The notes beneath the pieces were generated by a model that saw nothing but the letters and a program-made list of their open reading frames with translations, was not told where the DNA came from and ran no database searches. 64,000 nt of DNA from NCBI RefSeq assembly GCF_900019265.1, contig NZ_CYGX02000045.1:62364-126363 (forward strand), in the 5' to 3' direction. Position numbers and translations under genes: made by a program. Position 1 is the stretch's first letter; each line of letters begins with the position of its first letter. The DNA is from Paraburkholderia ribeironis. Its GTDB lineage: Bacteria > Pseudomonadota > Gammaproteobacteria > Burkholderiales > Burkholderiaceae. Below are positions 16,478 to 24,966 of this stretch, piece by piece.

Positions 16478-18496
16478 TCAGAACGGCCACCAGCCGAAGC
16501 CACCACTATTACCTTGTGCATTGTCGTTATCGTTATCGTGATCGTCCTGATCCCGGCCGAACCGGAACGAGTCGAACAGATCGCTGATAGCCGGCGCGTT
16601 GACCGGTACGTACGGATTGCCTGAGAGTTGCACAGGATTGGGCAGATTGTCACGGCTGCGCTGCGTGATCGGAGACAGCGCCCAGTTGCGATCGATGAAC
16701 TTGACAATCGACGCATGATCCGAATATTCATGCACCACGCGGCCGCCGCGGGAATACGGTGACACCACGATCAGCGGAATACGCGGACCGTCGCCGAAGA
16801 AATCCACCGGTTGGATGTAGCCCGAATCGTAATAGCCGCCGCCTTCGTCGGTGGTGATGAGGATCGCCGTCGATGCCCACAGCGCCGGGTTGGCCTGGAC
16901 TGCGTCGATGATCTTGTGCACGAACGCCTCATATAGACCGAACTTCGACGATTCGGGATGTCCGTCCAGCAGACCGCCCGGCTTCACGAACGACACGGCA
17001 GGCAAAGTCCCGGCCGTGATGTCCGAATAGAGATCGGTCGTGTCCTGCAAGTGCGCAGCGACAAGCGCCGGGTTGCTCATGATCGCGGTTTCGTAGAGGA
17101 ACGGATTGCAGATGTTGCAGTACACGCTCGTGGGCAGATTGCTGACGAACGTCTTCCAGCCTTCGCCGTAGTACTTCCACGAGATGTTTTTCGCCAGCAA
17201 CGAATCCGCGATCGTGCGTACCGGCGAAGGCGGGATCGTGAAGGCGCTGCTCGTGTTCACGCTGCCGTCGCCGTTATAGCCCGGGTTGTAGTTGTTGAGC
17301 AGGTAGTAAGTATTGGCCGCGCAGTTCGGATCGGGATGATAGGGCAGCGTGCCGAGGTAGTGCCGGAGCGCCCCAACACCGGGCTGCTTCGGGTCCGAAC
17401 AATTACTATAGGTGCCGCCTGAGTAGCCATCCTGCGTGTACCAGTTGTTGGTCCCGGCCAGCGGATGCGGATTTTCGATCTGATCGGCGGGAGGGGTCGT
17501 GGCGTGACCGTTGCCGTCGGTGTAGTAGAGCGCGTCAGCCGTACCGATCATGATGCTGTTCGCACCCGTGCCACCCATCACAGGCTGGTGATAGTTGTCG
17601 CTGATCGTGTATTGACGCGCCAGTTCGTTGAAATAGGGCATATCACCGCTATTCACGTTGTAGTAGCCGAGTGCCGTCGAGCCTTCTGACGTGGTCTGGT
17701 CGGTGAAGTTGGCAGGCTTCGGCTTGCCGTTCGAGCCGGCGCCGATCGACGTTTCGACCCACACGAACAGATCCATTTTGCAGCCGCTGGGGTTGTCGTA
17801 GGTCGCGTGCGAGACGCTACAGTCCGACTGCTGCCAGTTCTGATAGAAACGGTGCACGGGGCTATTCATGTACTGATCGTAGTTCGGACCGACTCGCGAA
17901 ATCTGATAGGGGCCATTCGGCAGGTTGAAGGTGTTTGCGCCAAAGCGGGTATCCGGTACCTGATGCGGCAAGCCCGACGCGCCGGTCGTCAGATGCACGA
18001 GATCTTGTGCATTGAGTGCCGCGCCTTCAGCAGCCTGAGCCGCCGCAAGGGTTGCGAAGGGCGGGGGGCTGGTGTCGCCCGCGGCGGTCGCCACGAAGCC
18101 CGTGTTGGGTGCCGGCAGCACGGTATAGGGCTTCTTGCCGGATGGGCTCAGCTCGAAGCGGTTGGGGTTGTCGGCGTTGGCGGTGTACTGTGCGGCCGCC
18201 GCGAAATTGGGCCCCGGTTTGCCGTCCTGCGTGATGATGCCTTTGGAGAGCAGATTCGATACCGTTTGCCCGCGCCGCGGCTTATAGGCGCCGAATACAT
18301 GATCGAAGGTACGGTTTTCGCCCACGATTACGATCACATGCTTGATCGGCGAAGTGGTTTGAATGGAAACTGCGTTGGTTTGCTGACTGGCGGAAACGGA
18401 AGGGTAGAGAGCGGTGCCGACCGCTAGCGCAGCGGCGCTGCACGTGAGAAGGGCTTGCAGGATGGGCGTTCGTGGGACATTGTCAATACGCTTCAT
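16478..18496 (-). CDS. Secreted phosphoesterase, phospholipase C / acid phosphatase family (PF04185-like)
   Basis: A 672-residue exported protein. The start at 18496 has GGAGAG six bases upstream and is followed by a signal peptide (hydrophobic part LLTCSAAALAVGTALYP). The catalytic opening motif HVIVIVGENRTFDHVFG (about residues 53-69) carries the Asn and Glu typical of PF04185 enzymes. Later motifs are DNYHQPVMGGTGANSIM, ITTDEGGGYYDSGYI (metal-binding Asp/Glu) and YSDHASIVKFIDRNW near the C-terminus. The family hydrolyses phospholipids or phosphomonoesters outside the cytoplasm. The C-terminus ends in an Asp/Asn-rich stretch and GFGWWPF. It is transcribed alone. The exact substrate is not determinable. 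Confidence 0.9.
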   Translation of the reverse strand: MKRIDNVPRTPILQALLTCSAAALAVGTALYPSVSASQQTNAVSIQTTSPIKHVIVIVGENRTFDHVFGAYKPRRGQTVSNLLSKGIITQDGKPGPNFAAAAQYTANADNPNRFELSPSGKKPYTVLPAPNTGFVATAAGDTSPPPFATLAAAQAAEGAALNAQDLVHLTTGASGLPHQVPDTRFGANTFNLPNGPYQISRVGPNYDQYMNSPVHRFYQNWQQSDCSVSHATYDNPSGCKMDLFVWVETSIGAGSNGKPKPANFTDQTTSEGSTALGYYNVNSGDMPYFNELARQYTISDNYHQPVMGGTGANSIMIGTADALYYTDGNGHATTPPADQIENPHPLAGTNNWYTQDGYSGGTYSNCSDPKQPGVGALRHYLGTLPYHPDPNCAANTYYLLNNYNPGYNGDGSVNTSSAFTIPPSPVRTIADSLLAKNISWKYYGEGWKTFVSNLPTSVYCNICNPFLYETAIMSNPALVAAHLQDTTDLYSDITAGTLPAVSFVKPGGLLDGHPESSKFGLYEAFVHKIIDAVQANPALWASTAILITTDEGGGYYDSGYIQPVDFFGDGPRIPLIVVSPYSRGGRVVHEYSDHASIVKFIDRNWALSPITQRSRDNLPNPVQLSGNPYVPVNAPAISDLFDSFRFGRDQDDHDNDNDNAQGNSGGFGWWPF

Positions 18497-18861
18497 GTAT
18501 CTCTCCAAACGGGGATTGGCGCCTGGCACGTCGAGCGACTGCAAGCGCAATGCGTCGCTTACCGGGCGTTGCTTTGCATTACCGCGTGTTACAACGGAGA
18601 GAAAGTTAGGCTTGCTATGTGTCCAACACGGGTTGGAAAAAAGTCCATTCTGCGTGAGTCATGTGACGTAACCGACGAAGACCTTTCGGATCCTTGCGAA
18701 ATCATGTTGGAGTGCGACGGACGTGCGGACGCTCAATCGGTGAGTGCGGGTAAAAGGTGAATAGAGGCCATTCAATTGGCTTGAGAGCGAGAATCAAAAA
18801 GCGGCGGGGCAAAAAGTTAAACGCCTGATCGACCTTATCGCGACGCAACTTCCACTGCCGC
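18497..18861. other. Intergenic upstream of phosphoesterase
   Basis: This stretch of about 365 bp separates the end of the MocR-type regulator gene from the phosphoesterase start on the same strand. It must hold the phosphoesterase promoter. I see no supported gene or hairpin. Confidence 0.45.
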
Positions 18862-20295
18862 CTACGAGAGCATGACCGGGGGCGATCCGGCGCCGTTGCG
18901 CAACACATCGGCCAGTGCCGCGAAGCCATCGCACAACATATGATCCCCGCCCGACGCATTGCTGACGCTGACGCGCACGCACTCGGGGAAGGTGCCCCGA
19001 CTTACGCTGAACGCTTCCGCGGTAGAGATCAGATGGTTTTGTTGACGCAGGCTCCGGTCAATCTCGGACGCGCGCCAAGGCGCGGGAACGTCGATCCAGA
19101 AATGCGGACTGAACCGGTGCGTACGATAGATCACGCTCTCCAGTTGCCCAACGACCAACTCCTTGCGTCGATCGATCTCCTTCGTCTGCTCGTCAAGCAG
19201 CGAAAACGCCGTACCATCCTCGATCCACGCACTGGCGATGTCCAGGCTCAACGGCGTCGCCATCCAACAGGAGTTGCGGATGGCTGCCGTCAGGCGGCCC
19301 ACCATCGACGCAGGCACATATACATAGCCTGCGCGAAGGCCTGCGGCAACCGCCTTGCTAAGACTGCCGATGACGACACCCCGCTCGGGCGCGAAGTGGC
19401 TAATGGGTAGCGGCCGCTCCCGCATCAGCACGGCATGCGTCTCGTCTTCGATGACGAGGAGATTGTGCTCGCGGCAAAGCTGCGCAAGCGCTTGCCTGCG
19501 CGCGACGGACATTACCGCCGTAGTCGGGTTCTGAATGGTTGGCGTACAGTAGAGAGCCGTGATCCGGTTGGTGCGGCAGAGCTCGTCAAGCGAGGCAGGC
19601 AGCAACCCTTCCTCGTCCATTTCCACACCGATGACTTTAATGCCCAGCAGACGCGCCACGCTGATCAGTCCCGGGTAAGTGAGTTGTTCCGTCACCAGCG
19701 TGTCGCCAGCGCGCAGCGTGGCCATGAGCACCGCAAGCAAACCGTGTTGACTGCCATTCACGCAGACGACCTGTTCCGCCAAAGGCCGAAAGTCACCATG
19801 CGCGAGCCATTGTGCGCCAGCCTGGCGATGGCGTAACACACCCGCATCGGGCGTATAGAGCAGCAACTCGCGCAGCCGCTCCGGATCACCGGCAAGCTGC
19901 GCCAGGTGCCGCGCCAGCTGGTCTGCCTCCATGCCGGGAATGTGCATGTTACGGCTCATGTCGTGGCAGGCGTCTGGCGCGCCAGGGAAGTTGCGAAAGC
20001 CGGCATCGCGGGGACGCTCCTGATCGCGCTTGCGGACAAACGTGCCATCGCCGACACGCGCCACGACCCACCCCATGCGCTCCAGTTCAGCGTAGGCGTG
20101 GCTAATGGTGCCAGCGGTGACCCCGAGTCTGTCCGCAAGGATGCGGTGTGGAGGCAGCTTGTCGCCAGGCCGAATGACGCCAGTGCGGATAGCCTCCTCG
20201 ATTCCCTTTGCCAGGCGCTTGTACTTGACGCCGACTCCCTTGCCTAGCATGGCACGGTAAATTGAAACGGTGTCAATATTTCTTTTGACCGCCAT
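18862..20295 (-). CDS. MocR/PdxR-type regulator (GntR helix-turn-helix plus aminotransferase fold)
   Basis: A 477-residue fusion. The N-terminal GntR-type winged helix (about 20-95) includes IRPGDKLPPHRILADRLGVT and AYAELERMGWV. The rest is a fold-type I aminotransferase domain, with CTPTIQNPTTAVM and the PLP-binding lysine in SLSKAVAAGLRAGY (near residue 318). MocR proteins bind PLP and regulate amino-acid, vitamin or transporter genes, usually the divergent neighbour. Here that neighbour is an EamA exporter heading a cysteine-biosynthesis cluster, so cysteine, serine or a PLP adduct is a plausible effector. The start is upstream of a palindromic operator. Confidence 0.94.
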   Translation of the reverse strand: MAVKRNIDTVSIYRAMLGKGVGVKYKRLAKGIEEAIRTGVIRPGDKLPPHRILADRLGVTAGTISHAYAELERMGWVVARVGDGTFVRKRDQERPRDAGFRNFPGAPDACHDMSRNMHIPGMEADQLARHLAQLAGDPERLRELLLYTPDAGVLRHRQAGAQWLAHGDFRPLAEQVVCVNGSQHGLLAVLMATLRAGDTLVTEQLTYPGLISVARLLGIKVIGVEMDEEGLLPASLDELCRTNRITALYCTPTIQNPTTAVMSVARRQALAQLCREHNLLVIEDETHAVLMRERPLPISHFAPERGVVIGSLSKAVAAGLRAGYVYVPASMVGRLTAAIRNSCWMATPLSLDIASAWIEDGTAFSLLDEQTKEIDRRKELVVGQLESVIYRTHRFSPHFWIDVPAPWRASEIDRSLRQQNHLISTAEAFSVSRGTFPECVRVSVSNASGGDHMLCDGFAALADVLRNGAGSPPVMLS

Positions 20296-20306
20296 ATTGC
20301 CCTCGA

Positions 20307-20330
20307 ATTAACCTGTCTATCAGGGTTAAT
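20307..20330. promoter_or_regulatory. Palindromic operator for the MocR-type regulator
   Basis: ATTAACC and GGTTAAT form a perfect 7-bp inverted repeat with a 10-bp spacer that itself contains CTG/CAG. It sits 12 bp upstream of the regulator start codon and 61 bp from the exporter start, the usual place for a MocR box controlling both directions. Confidence 0.7.
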
Positions 20331-20390
20331 GACTGATGCTGCATGCATGGAGTCAGTTCTAAGATACCAAGTTATTGGGAAATTGAAAGC

Positions 20391-21326
20391 ATGTCAATTT
20401 CGGTGACAATAAACGGCGGAAAAACTGCGCGATTGACGGGTTTGGTGACCGCATTGCTCTTTCTGATTGTCTGCATCAGTTGGGGAACGACCTGGCTTGG
20501 CATTAAGATTGCGGTGGAGAGTGTGCCACCACTTACTTCGGCTGGTCTGCGCTTTCTCATCGCGTTTCCGTTGTTCTTGGCATTCGCCTGGATGCGTCGC
20601 GAGTCGATTTTTTTCCCGCGACAGCGATTCGGCTTTTTCGTCTTCGTCACGGTGTGCTACTTCAGCCTGCCGTATTACCTGCTGAACTACGGCGAACATT
20701 ACGTAGCCTCGGGCCTGACTGCCTTGTTGTTCAGCACAATGCCCGTGTTCATTCTCATTTTCTCTGGTCTCTTTCTGCGAGAGCGGATCTATCTGTCGCA
20801 GGTCATCGGTATTGCGATAGGTTTCGCCAGTCTCTTCATGATCATCAAGACTCAAGGCTTGCACTTGGCCTATTCGGAATTGTCCGGAGTGTTCGCCATT
20901 CTGTTGGCCGCCGTGATGCACGCACTGTGCTACGTGATAACCAAGCAGCGTGGTGTCGGCATCAGTGTCATCACGTTCAATACGCTGCCGATCGGAATCG
21001 CCGGCCTGGGACTGTTTCTTGCCGGACTGCTCATCGAACATCCCGGTCTTGCTGCCGTCACCTCCCGTTCATGGGCGGCCCTAGCCTATCTTGGGCTAGC
21101 AGCTTCGGTTGGCGGATTCATCGTCTACTTCTTCCTGCTCAAGCGTCTAAGCCCGGTCGTGCTGTCGTTTGTGTTCATCATTTTTCCAGTGTTCGCTGTC
21201 TTCATTGGAGCTTGGTACGAAGGGATGCCGATTTCCCCAAACATGCTGCGCTACACGCTGTTACTACTGGCAGGCTTTGCGATCACCAAGCTGCCGCTGG
21301 AAAGGCTGCTGAATACTCGGGGATGA
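20391..21326 (+). CDS. EamA/DMT-family exporter
   Basis: A 311-residue inner-membrane protein with about ten hydrophobic segments in two EamA halves. The first half opens FLIVCISWGTTWLGIKIAVESVPP and has GLTALLFSTMPVFILIFSG; the second starts GVFAILLAAVMHALCYVITKQ and ends with GAWYEGMPISPNMLRYTLLL. EamA proteins include the E. coli O-acetylserine/cysteine exporter. Given the following cysteine genes, export of cysteine, O-acetylserine or a related metabolite to limit toxicity is likely. The ATG at 20391 is favoured over one at 20343; neither has a strong ribosome site. The stop is seven bases before the JAMM gene. Confidence 0.88.
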   Translation: MSISVTINGGKTARLTGLVTALLFLIVCISWGTTWLGIKIAVESVPPLTSAGLRFLIAFPLFLAFAWMRRESIFFPRQRFGFFVFVTVCYFSLPYYLLNYGEHYVASGLTALLFSTMPVFILIFSGLFLRERIYLSQVIGIAIGFASLFMIIKTQGLHLAYSELSGVFAILLAAVMHALCYVITKQRGVGISVITFNTLPIGIAGLGLFLAGLLIEHPGLAAVTSRSWAALAYLGLAASVGGFIVYFFLLKRLSPVVLSFVFIIFPVFAVFIGAWYEGMPISPNMLRYTLLLLAGFAITKLPLERLLNTRG

Positions 21327-21332
21327 GCGAGC

Positions 21333-21785
21333 ATGGACCTTCTGACTACACAGGTTCTCGATCTGATATATCGGCACGCCGGCCGCACCTATCCGAGCGA
21401 GTGTTGTGGTTTCGTACTCGCCGATGGAAGTGTCCATGAAGGCACTAACATTCAAGATGAAATCCATGCAGTCAATCCCGCAACTTACCGGCGCACTGCT
21501 GCTAACGGGTACACATTTTCCGTCCTCGATACTGTGTTTCTGAACAATAGCTTCCGGACTCAAAACCCCGTAATCGTTATCTATCACTCCCATCCCGACG
21601 TCGGCGCGTATTTCAGTCACGAAGACGTCGACAAGGCACTGTATGACGGGGAACCTATTTACCCGGTCGACTATCTTGTCGTCGACGCGATGGCCGGTGC
21701 CGCGCGGGGAGCGAAGTTGTTTCGCTGGCGCCGGGGACAATTTGTTTGCACAGGAGACTTCGATAGAGACCCCTGTATGAACTGA
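21333..21785 (+). CDS. JAMM/MPN metallopeptidase (Mec-like, sulfur-carrier processing)
   Basis: A 150-residue stand-alone JAMM-domain protein with the full zinc-site signature: Glu23 in YPSECCGFVL, then His85-x-His87, seven residues, Ser95 and Asp98 in HSHPDVGAYFSHED. Prokaryotic relatives are Mec+ of Mycobacterium, which releases cysteine from the carrier CysO, and QbsD, which trims a carrier to expose Gly-Gly (both recalled). It sits six bases after the exporter and 44 bp before a ThiS-E1 fusion. It may therefore cleave after the internal Gly-Gly of that fusion, cut the cysteine-carrier adduct, or both. The roles are inference; the fold and active site are clear. Confidence 0.93.
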   Translation: MDLLTTQVLDLIYRHAGRTYPSECCGFVLADGSVHEGTNIQDEIHAVNPATYRRTAANGYTFSVLDTVFLNNSFRTQNPVIVIYHSHPDVGAYFSHEDVDKALYDGEPIYPVDYLVVDAMAGAARGAKLFRWRRGQFVCTGDFDRDPCMN

Positions 21786-21829
21786 GGGTAGGTACCAGGT
21801 TAGGCCAGACGATGCAAGGAGACTGAAAA

Positions 21830-23248
21830 ATGAAAACGGTTATCTTCCCGGAAGTATTGGCGCGAGCTGCAAAATTGAGCAGTAATCGCCTCATGGGGTA
21901 TGGTGGAACAGTAGGCGAAGTAATTTCGGATGTCTGCAAAAAACATCCCGCCTTGAATGCTCATCTGTTCTACGATAACCGCGAATTCAAGGAACATTTC
22001 CTGTTGACGACCAAAGGCGTATTGGCCGAGCCAGATACGCCGCTATCAGGTGACGATGAGGTCGAAATCATGCTCGCAACTTCCGGGGGCACCGATCCTA
22101 CAGGGCTCTCCAATGAAGAGGTCCAGCGCTATGTCCGCCAGATCACATTGCCTCATGTCGGTCGCCAAGGTCAGTTGCGCTTGAAACAGGCCAAAGTCCT
22201 CGTCATCGGCACAGGAGGATTAGGTTCACCGGTCTCGCTGTACCTGGCTGCGGTGGGTGTGGGCACCATTGGACTGGCCGACTTTGATTTGGTCGAGTCG
22301 AGCAATCTACAGCGCCAGATAGTCCACGGCTACAGCACGCTGGGTATGCCTAAGGTCGATTCAGCCCGGCAGCGCCTGCTGGACGTGAATCCCCATATCG
22401 AGGTTAGGACGCACCAGTGCGCTGTCAACTCCGAGAATGCTCAAGATCTGATTGGGCAATATGACCTGGTGGTGGACGGAACAGACAACTTCGCCTCGCG
22501 CTACCTCGTCAATGCGGTTTGTGTCAAACAGAACAAGCCGCTGGTATTTGGTGCAATTAACCGTTTTGATAGGCAAATCAGCGTGTTCAATCTCAATGGT
22601 GGACCTTGCTATCAGTGCCTTTTTTCCAAAAATCCGCCGCCAGAGCTCTCGCCCAGTTGCAATGCCGGTGGCGTGATAGGCGTCTTGCCTGGCGTGGTAG
22701 GCCTTCTTCAGGCAACCGAGGCCGTGAAGGTAGTTCTGGGCATAGGCGAATCACTGGCAGGACGACTGTTGCGTTTTGACGCCCTGCGCATGGCGTTTGA
22801 CGAAGTAAAGTTCGGGCGCCGGAGTCATTGCCCGGCTTGCGGGGTAGCGTCCACGAATGCTCCATCAGTATCGGATGACGAGCAGGCATGCCAGTCTGCT
22901 CCGGTACTGTCGGAGCGACTGGAAGCCCACCGCTACATTGACCCAAACGGCTTGCATCAGATTATCGTTCGGGGCGGTGAAGGCTACGCATTGCTTGACG
23001 TGCGCGATGCAAACGAGCTTGAAGTCTGCCGGCTGCCGGGTATTCTCAATATTCCCTTGAGCGATCTCGACGATCGCATTGCCGAGCTTGACGTGAGTCG
23101 CCGGTACATCGTGGTGTGCTACGCGGGTGTGCGAGCCGAACGCGCTGCTGTGCGCCTCATGGGCGCGGGCTTCGACAAAGTCCAGGTCCTCGATGGCGGC
23201 ATGAAGCGGTGGGCGAGAGACGTGGAACGTGATATGCCGATGTATTGA
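21830..23248 (+). CDS. ThiS-like carrier fused to ThiF/MoeB E1 and rhodanese
   Basis: A 472-residue three-domain fusion. Residues 1-87 are a ubiquitin-like sulfur carrier (ThiS/MoaD/CysO type) ending EIMLATSGG, with Gly86-Gly87. Residues 95-340 are an E1-like adenylyltransferase: VIGTGGLG nucleotide loop (126-133), SNLQRQ, zinc cysteines 260/263 and 334/337, and Cys277 in SPSCNAGGVIG at the ThiF catalytic position. Residues 365-472 are a rhodanese domain with active-site loop CYAGVR (Cys430). The enzyme should adenylate the carrier's C-terminal Gly and load sulfur through the rhodanese cysteine. Because the carrier is N-terminal, its Gly-Gly is not free until cleaved. AAGGAGA precedes the ATG. 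Bases are less GC-rich than in neighbouring regions. Confidence 0.93.
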   Translation: MKTVIFPEVLARAAKLSSNRLMGYGGTVGEVISDVCKKHPALNAHLFYDNREFKEHFLLTTKGVLAEPDTPLSGDDEVEIMLATSGGTDPTGLSNEEVQRYVRQITLPHVGRQGQLRLKQAKVLVIGTGGLGSPVSLYLAAVGVGTIGLADFDLVESSNLQRQIVHGYSTLGMPKVDSARQRLLDVNPHIEVRTHQCAVNSENAQDLIGQYDLVVDGTDNFASRYLVNAVCVKQNKPLVFGAINRFDRQISVFNLNGGPCYQCLFSKNPPPELSPSCNAGGVIGVLPGVVGLLQATEAVKVVLGIGESLAGRLLRFDALRMAFDEVKFGRRSHCPACGVASTNAPSVSDDEQACQSAPVLSERLEAHRYIDPNGLHQIIVRGGEGYALLDVRDANELEVCRLPGILNIPLSDLDDRIAELDVSRRYIVVCYAGVRAERAAVRLMGAGFDKVQVLDGGMKRWARDVERDMPMY

Positions 23249-23267
23249 GAGGACGCAGAGGGGATGC

Positions 23268-24182
23268 ATGGTCTTCGATTCAATTCTCGACGTGATAGGG
23301 CGAACGCCGGTGGTAAGACTTGGCAAGCTGTCGGCCCGCATTGGTGTCAACGTATTTGCAAAGCTGGAATCGTTCAACCCCGGAGGCAGCCACAAGGCTC
23401 GCATCGCCTTGGGCATGGTGCTCGATGCGGAGCGTAGGGGAGTATTGGTGCGCGGCACACGGCAGATCATTATCGAGCCAAGCGGCGGCAATACCGGCAT
23501 CGGTTTGGCAATGGTTGGCAACATCCTGGGCTATCACGTGATTCTGGTCATACCCGATAACTACAGCCCGGAAAAGCGCAGGCTGCTGGATTTTTACGGT
23601 GCCGAGGTGGTGCTTTCAGACAGTCGTTTGGGTAACAACTCGCACGGAGAGAAGGCCATGCAGTTGCTACTCGAGAACCCTGGCTACGTAATGCTGAATC
23701 AGCAGCGCAATCCCGCCAATCCGCAAACCCACCGCCAGACTACGGCCCAGGAGATTCTGCTGGACTTCACGGATCAGCCGCCGGACTACTTTGTAGCGGG
23801 CATTGGAACTGGTGGTCATATAACCGGCATCGGCGAAGTCCTGAAGGAGCGTTGGCCGGCCTTGGCCATCTACGGCGTTGAACCGGACCAATGTGACCTT
23901 CTTAACGACAGGCATGCGCGGCATGACATTCAGGGACTCTCCATCGGTATCGTCCCGGAGATTCTCAACCTCTCGCTCCTAACCGGAATGGTAGGTGTGT
24001 CCAAAACGGAATGTATGACGATGGCACGTAGGGTAATGCACACCGATTCCATCAGTCTGGGTCTGTCGTCAGCGGCCAATCTGGTCGCTGTTGAGAAACT
24101 GGCGCCGATGATGCCTGAGGGGACATGTGTTTTGACGATGATTTATGACGGCATCGAATCCTATATAGGCGATTTCGAATAG
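23268..24182 (+). CDS. Cysteine synthase homologue (CysK/CysM family)
   Basis: A 304-residue fold-type II PLP enzyme. The PLP lysine is Lys43 in SFNPGGSHKARIALG, and the substrate loop is EPSGGNTGIGLA (residues 70-81). The loop is usually TSGNTG, so Ser is replaced by Gly here. The phosphate-binding loop is GIGTGGHITGIGE, and NQQRNPANPQTHRQTTAQEI matches the CysK region. Expected reaction: O-acetylserine (or phosphoserine) plus a sulfur donor gives cysteine. Its position after a carrier-E1-rhodanese fusion and before a serine acetyltransferase suggests a CysM-like enzyme taking sulfur from the thiocarboxylated carrier. The start at 23268 follows GAGGGGAT. Its divergence from housekeeping CysK supports specialised use. 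Confidence 0.93.
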   Translation: MVFDSILDVIGRTPVVRLGKLSARIGVNVFAKLESFNPGGSHKARIALGMVLDAERRGVLVRGTRQIIIEPSGGNTGIGLAMVGNILGYHVILVIPDNYSPEKRRLLDFYGAEVVLSDSRLGNNSHGEKAMQLLLENPGYVMLNQQRNPANPQTHRQTTAQEILLDFTDQPPDYFVAGIGTGGHITGIGEVLKERWPALAIYGVEPDQCDLLNDRHARHDIQGLSIGIVPEILNLSLLTGMVGVSKTECMTMARRVMHTDSISLGLSSAANLVAVEKLAPMMPEGTCVLTMIYDGIESYIGDFE

Positions 24183-24243
24183 GCGGCGCTTGGGGCCGAA
24201 ATACCGCAGTCCTGCGGGGGCGATCCGGTTGGGGTTGTACGCA

Positions 24244-24966
24244 ATGAAGAAAATTGTACGCAATTTGATGAATGCCGCACTGATGGAATGCTGTTCGCCG
24301 CATATGGTCGACCTGATCGTCAACGATGCTCGTTTCGATAGGGTGAGCCAGTGCTGCGAGGACGATCTGCTAGCCTTCGCAAGAAAAGACCCCGCGGCGC
24401 AGGGCCGTGCCAGCGATATCGCATTTGGCTACGGGTCGTACAAGGCTGTCCTGCATTATCGGATGGCCCACATGCTGCTCGATAAGATAATGACCGAAGG
24501 TGATCCAAGGCGCGAACTGGCAAGCGCGGCGATGCTGGTGTCTTCACGTGGCAAGTTCGTATCAGGTGCCGAAATTCACGCCAGATGCAAGATTGGACAG
24601 CGCTTTGTGCTAGATCATGGCTATGGCACGGTCATTGGCGAGACAACCGAGATCGGTGACGACTGCTACGTTCTAGGAGGAGTTGTGCTTGGCGCGACGG
24701 GGATATCCGGCAATCCGGAAGGCAAGCGCCATCCCACTATCGGCAATCGCGTCGAAATAGGCGCATTTGCCCGAGTGTTTGGCAATGTCATTATCGGCGA
24801 CGACGTGTTCATCGCGCCGCATTGCGTGATCAAGAATGACATTGCCGCAGACTCGATTGTGACGTTGCGGACCGAATTGCAGGTGACCCAACGACGCTCC
24901 ATGGCCGCATCCCGCGGCACTGCGGCAACTCGACCGACGCTAAAGTCGATGGAGATTTTACGATGA
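24244..24966 (+). CDS. cysE: Serine O-acetyltransferase
   Basis: A 240-residue SAT with the N-terminal helical region and a left-handed beta-helix (about 95-220). The helix carries DHGYGTVIGETTEIGDD (His125, the catalytic His equivalent to E. coli His158) and GKRHPTIGNRVEIGAFARVFG. The residue equivalent to E. coli Asp143 appears to be Glu110 (GAEIHARCKIG), a conservative change. It makes O-acetylserine from serine and acetyl-CoA for the adjacent cysteine synthase. The C-terminus ends TLKSMEILR; the usual terminal Ile that docks into CysK is absent, so a classical synthase complex may not form. The start is uncertain: a TTG at 24190 is an alternative. Its stop overlaps the next gene by ATGA. 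Confidence 0.92.
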   Translation: MKKIVRNLMNAALMECCSPHMVDLIVNDARFDRVSQCCEDDLLAFARKDPAAQGRASDIAFGYGSYKAVLHYRMAHMLLDKIMTEGDPRRELASAAMLVSSRGKFVSGAEIHARCKIGQRFVLDHGYGTVIGETTEIGDDCYVLGGVVLGATGISGNPEGKRHPTIGNRVEIGAFARVFGNVIIGDDVFIAPHCVIKNDIAADSIVTLRTELQVTQRRSMAASRGTAATRPTLKSMEILR

